Below are positions 13,251 through 14,727 of a DNA stretch of 14,727 bases, one piece after another (within the stretch, counting starts at the first letter, position 1; each line of letters starts with the position of its first letter). A model generated the notes under the pieces. That model was not told where the DNA came from. It searched no databases and worked only from the letters and a program-made list of their open reading frames with translations. Origin of the DNA: an uncultured Collinsella sp. (lineage in GTDB: Bacteria > Actinomycetota > Coriobacteriia > Coriobacteriales > Coriobacteriaceae); the NCBI GenBank assembly GCA_902491915.1, contig CABUJL010000036.1, forward strand, positions 1-14,727, in the 5' to 3' direction. The position numbers and the translations under genes are program-made.

Positions 13251-14552
13251 ATGCAGCGACAGCTAATGGACGAACTCATCGCTTGGAAATCTAGGGCAAA
13301 CCGCAAGCCCCTCCTGCTTAAGGGGGCCCGCCAGACGGGAAAAACCTGGCTTCTCAACGAATTCGCAGGCCAGCAGTATCAAAACGTCATCCGCTTTGAC
13401 TTTATGCTCGAACCGGGCGCACGTTCGCTGTTCGACGGAAGCCTTGACCCCAAACGCATCATCTCCCAGATAGAGCTCCTGCGCGGCCAGACCATAACGC
13501 CGACAGACACGCTCATCATCTTCGACGAAATCCAAGAGGCACCGCGTGGCATCACCTCGCTCAAATACTTCAACGAGCTGGCGCCGGAATACCATATCAT
13601 GGCAGCCGGCTCCTATATGGGGCTCGCGCTCCGACGCGAAAACGAGTCGTTCCCCGTCGGCAAGATCGACCAGCTTACCATGCGCCCCATGGGGTTTGTC
13701 GAGTTCGTTCGTGCCGTCGATGGCGATCCGCTCGCAGATGCCATCCTTGCCGCAGACATGGACCTGCTGGCGAACGTTTCCGAAAAGCTCGAGCGCCTGC
13801 TCAAGGAATACCTCGTTGTCGGTGGCATGCCAGAAGTTGTCTCCGCTTTCGCCGCCTCCCACGATTTCATCGAGGCCCGCAGGCTTCAGCAGCAAATCAT
13901 CGAAGCTTACGAATCCGATTTTGGCAAGCATGCGCCAGCCCGCATCGTCGAGCGCATGAGGCTGGTTTGGAAATCCCTTACCGGCCAGCTCGCAAAGGAA
14001 AACAAGAAGTTCGTCTACGGCGCGCTTCGTCCCGGGGCGCGCGCACGCGATTTTGAGGAAAGCCTCCAGTGGCTCATGGACTATGGAATCGTTCATAAGG
14101 TACCGCGTGTTTCCGCCCTAAGAGCACCGCTCACAAGCTACGAGGATCTCTCGGGCTTCAAGCTGTTCTGCATCGACACCGGCATCCTCGGAGCACTCTC
14201 CGGCCTCACGCCAGCCATTGTTCTGAACGGGCCCGCTGTTTTTACGGAGTTCAAAGGCTCGCTGACCGAGCAATACGTCGCACAGGAGCTTTTGCTCCAA
14301 GGCAAAACTCCCGCGTATTGGTCATCCTCCTCCGGCAATGCAGAGACTGACTTTGCCATCGACCATGCGGGGACCGTGCTTCCGCTCGAGGTCAAGGCGG
14401 CAGAGAACCTCAAAGCAAAGAGCCTGAGGATTGCCTGCGAGAAGTTCAAGCTCGAGCGCTGCGTGAGAACATCGTTAGCGGCATATAGAGACGAGGGCAC
14501 GCTCGTCAACATTCCGCTCTGGGAGATTGGGCAAATCGACAAGCTGGCATAG
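13251..14552 (+). CDS. AAA ATPase with DUF4143 domain
   Basis: A 433-residue member of the widespread AAA_14-DUF4143 ATPases, whose biological role is not established. Residues 18-150 are the P-loop domain: Walker A GARQTGKT (25-32), Walker B TLIIFDE (87-93) and a sensor-like AAGSYMG (118-124). A helical linker follows. The C-terminal DUF4143 part (about 210-420) ends in a restriction-endonuclease-like pattern: E340, ETDF (E365, D367) and LEVKAA (E380, K382), suggesting a nuclease-like fold that may or may not be active. The ATG at 13251 follows AGGGGG. It is a single gene, preceded by 33-bp tandem units and bounded by identical 39-bp direct repeats, giving it the look of an accessory cassette. 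No terminator is obvious directly after the stop. Confidence 0.93.
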   Translation: MQRQLMDELIAWKSRANRKPLLLKGARQTGKTWLLNEFAGQQYQNVIRFDFMLEPGARSLFDGSLDPKRIISQIELLRGQTITPTDTLIIFDEIQEAPRGITSLKYFNELAPEYHIMAAGSYMGLALRRENESFPVGKIDQLTMRPMGFVEFVRAVDGDPLADAILAADMDLLANVSEKLERLLKEYLVVGGMPEVVSAFAASHDFIEARRLQQQIIEAYESDFGKHAPARIVERMRLVWKSLTGQLAKENKKFVYGALRPGARARDFEESLQWLMDYGIVHKVPRVSALRAPLTSYEDLSGFKLFCIDTGILGALSGLTPAIVLNGPAVFTEFKGSLTEQYVAQELLLQGKTPAYWSSSSGNAETDFAIDHAGTVLPLEVKAAENLKAKSLRIACEKFKLERCVRTSLAAYRDEGTLVNIPLWEIGQIDKLA

Positions 14553-14575
14553 GCGCTGTGGAGGGGGTGTCCCGT

Positions 14576-14614
14576 AAGGAGTGTCCCAAACTGCCGGCAG
14601 AAAAGGAACGTCCC
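14576..14614. repeat. 39-bp direct repeat, right copy
   Basis: Exact copy of 13065-13103, starting 24 bp after the ATPase stop. The two copies bracket the ATPase and its tandem-repeat leader. Upstream, GGTGTCCCG (14567-14574) adds another GGGAC unit on the minus strand. Confidence 0.92.
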
Positions 14615-14650
14615 TATCTGCCGCAGTCATTTAAGAACGTCCCCAATGAC
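14591..14650. repeat. Two abutting RGGGAC-loop hairpins
   Basis: CTGCCGGCAGA (14591-14601) pairs with TCTGCCGCAG (14617-14626), with one bulged base, around a core that reads AGGGACGTTCCTT on the minus strand. GTCATT (14626-14631) pairs with AATGAC (14645-14650) around a 13-nt loop that reads GGGGACGTTCTTA on the minus strand, identical to the loop at 35-47. The rest of the window (14651-14727) shows no gene. Confidence 0.8.
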
Positions 14651-14727
14651 CACGCCGATGTTTTGGCAACGACAGACACTATGACCCAATCCGAGGGCAC
14701 TAAAAAGATAGGAGCCCCCGCTCGTGA

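Noticed and set aside
13070..13294. Plus-strand frame encoding HIIRWKNVV repeats
   Set aside because: The GTG start directly abuts AAGGAG with no spacing, the frame overlaps the ATPase start, and it begins inside a repeat copied elsewhere. A regulatory reading is more likely, though not proven.
1..14727. tRNA, rRNA or riboswitch
   Set aside because: I found no cloverleaf with a plausible T-loop/anticodon, no rRNA-like sequence and no recognisable riboswitch core; this was by eye only.

Overview
The window looks like chromosomal DNA of a Coriobacteriia member, most likely Collinsella. This rests on the high-GC coding style, the clostridial/coriobacterial form of galactokinase (GNHTDH in place of GEHTDY), a class II GalT, an anaerobe-type flavodiiron protein, and many short palindromic elements between genes. 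The species call is an inference made without a database search.

Layout. 1-558 has no credible gene. It holds a tagged hairpin, a plus-strand terminator-like hairpin, a 121-bp imperfect inverted repeat, and the terminator of the next operon. 559-3571 (minus) is a two-gene ABC transporter of the BceAB type. 3720-4697 (plus, divergent) is a Nudix hydrolase fused to a Vsr-type mismatch endonuclease. 4952-5161 is a possible small gene. 5244-5368 is a perfect 28-bp inverted repeat enclosing a bidirectional terminator. 5402-6259 (minus) is a class II ketose-bisphosphate aldolase, divergent from a DeoR-type sugar-phosphate regulator (6594-7397). A strong bidirectional terminator separates that regulator from the flavodiiron protein FprA (7464-8624, minus). 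Upstream of FprA on the same strand is a LacI-family regulator (8754-9785), divergent from galK-galT (10124-12946). The lacI/galK intergenic region carries three copies of one operator-like site. 13065-14650 is an accessory-looking cassette: a DUF4143-type AAA ATPase preceded by three 33-bp tandem units and flanked by identical 39-bp direct repeats.

How the genes fit together. GalK phosphorylates galactose and GalT exchanges galactose-1-phosphate with UDP-glucose (Leloir pathway). The divergent LacI protein is the obvious candidate regulator. The aldolase (fructose- or tagatose-bisphosphate) with its DeoR neighbour is a second sugar-phosphate module. FprA would remove oxygen or NO. The Nudix-Vsr fusion and the BceAB-like pump point to nucleotide-pool/DNA repair and cell-envelope stress functions.

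Most notable observations: (1) a family of at least six hairpins with unrelated stems but a common 13-nt loop beginning RGGGAC; (2) an apparent +1 frameshift near the end of galK, where the native-looking tail continues in the next frame up to the galT start; (3) 33-bp-phased imperfect palindromes in front of the ATPase; (4) the Nudix-Vsr fusion; (5) the 39-bp direct repeats bounding the ATPase cassette.
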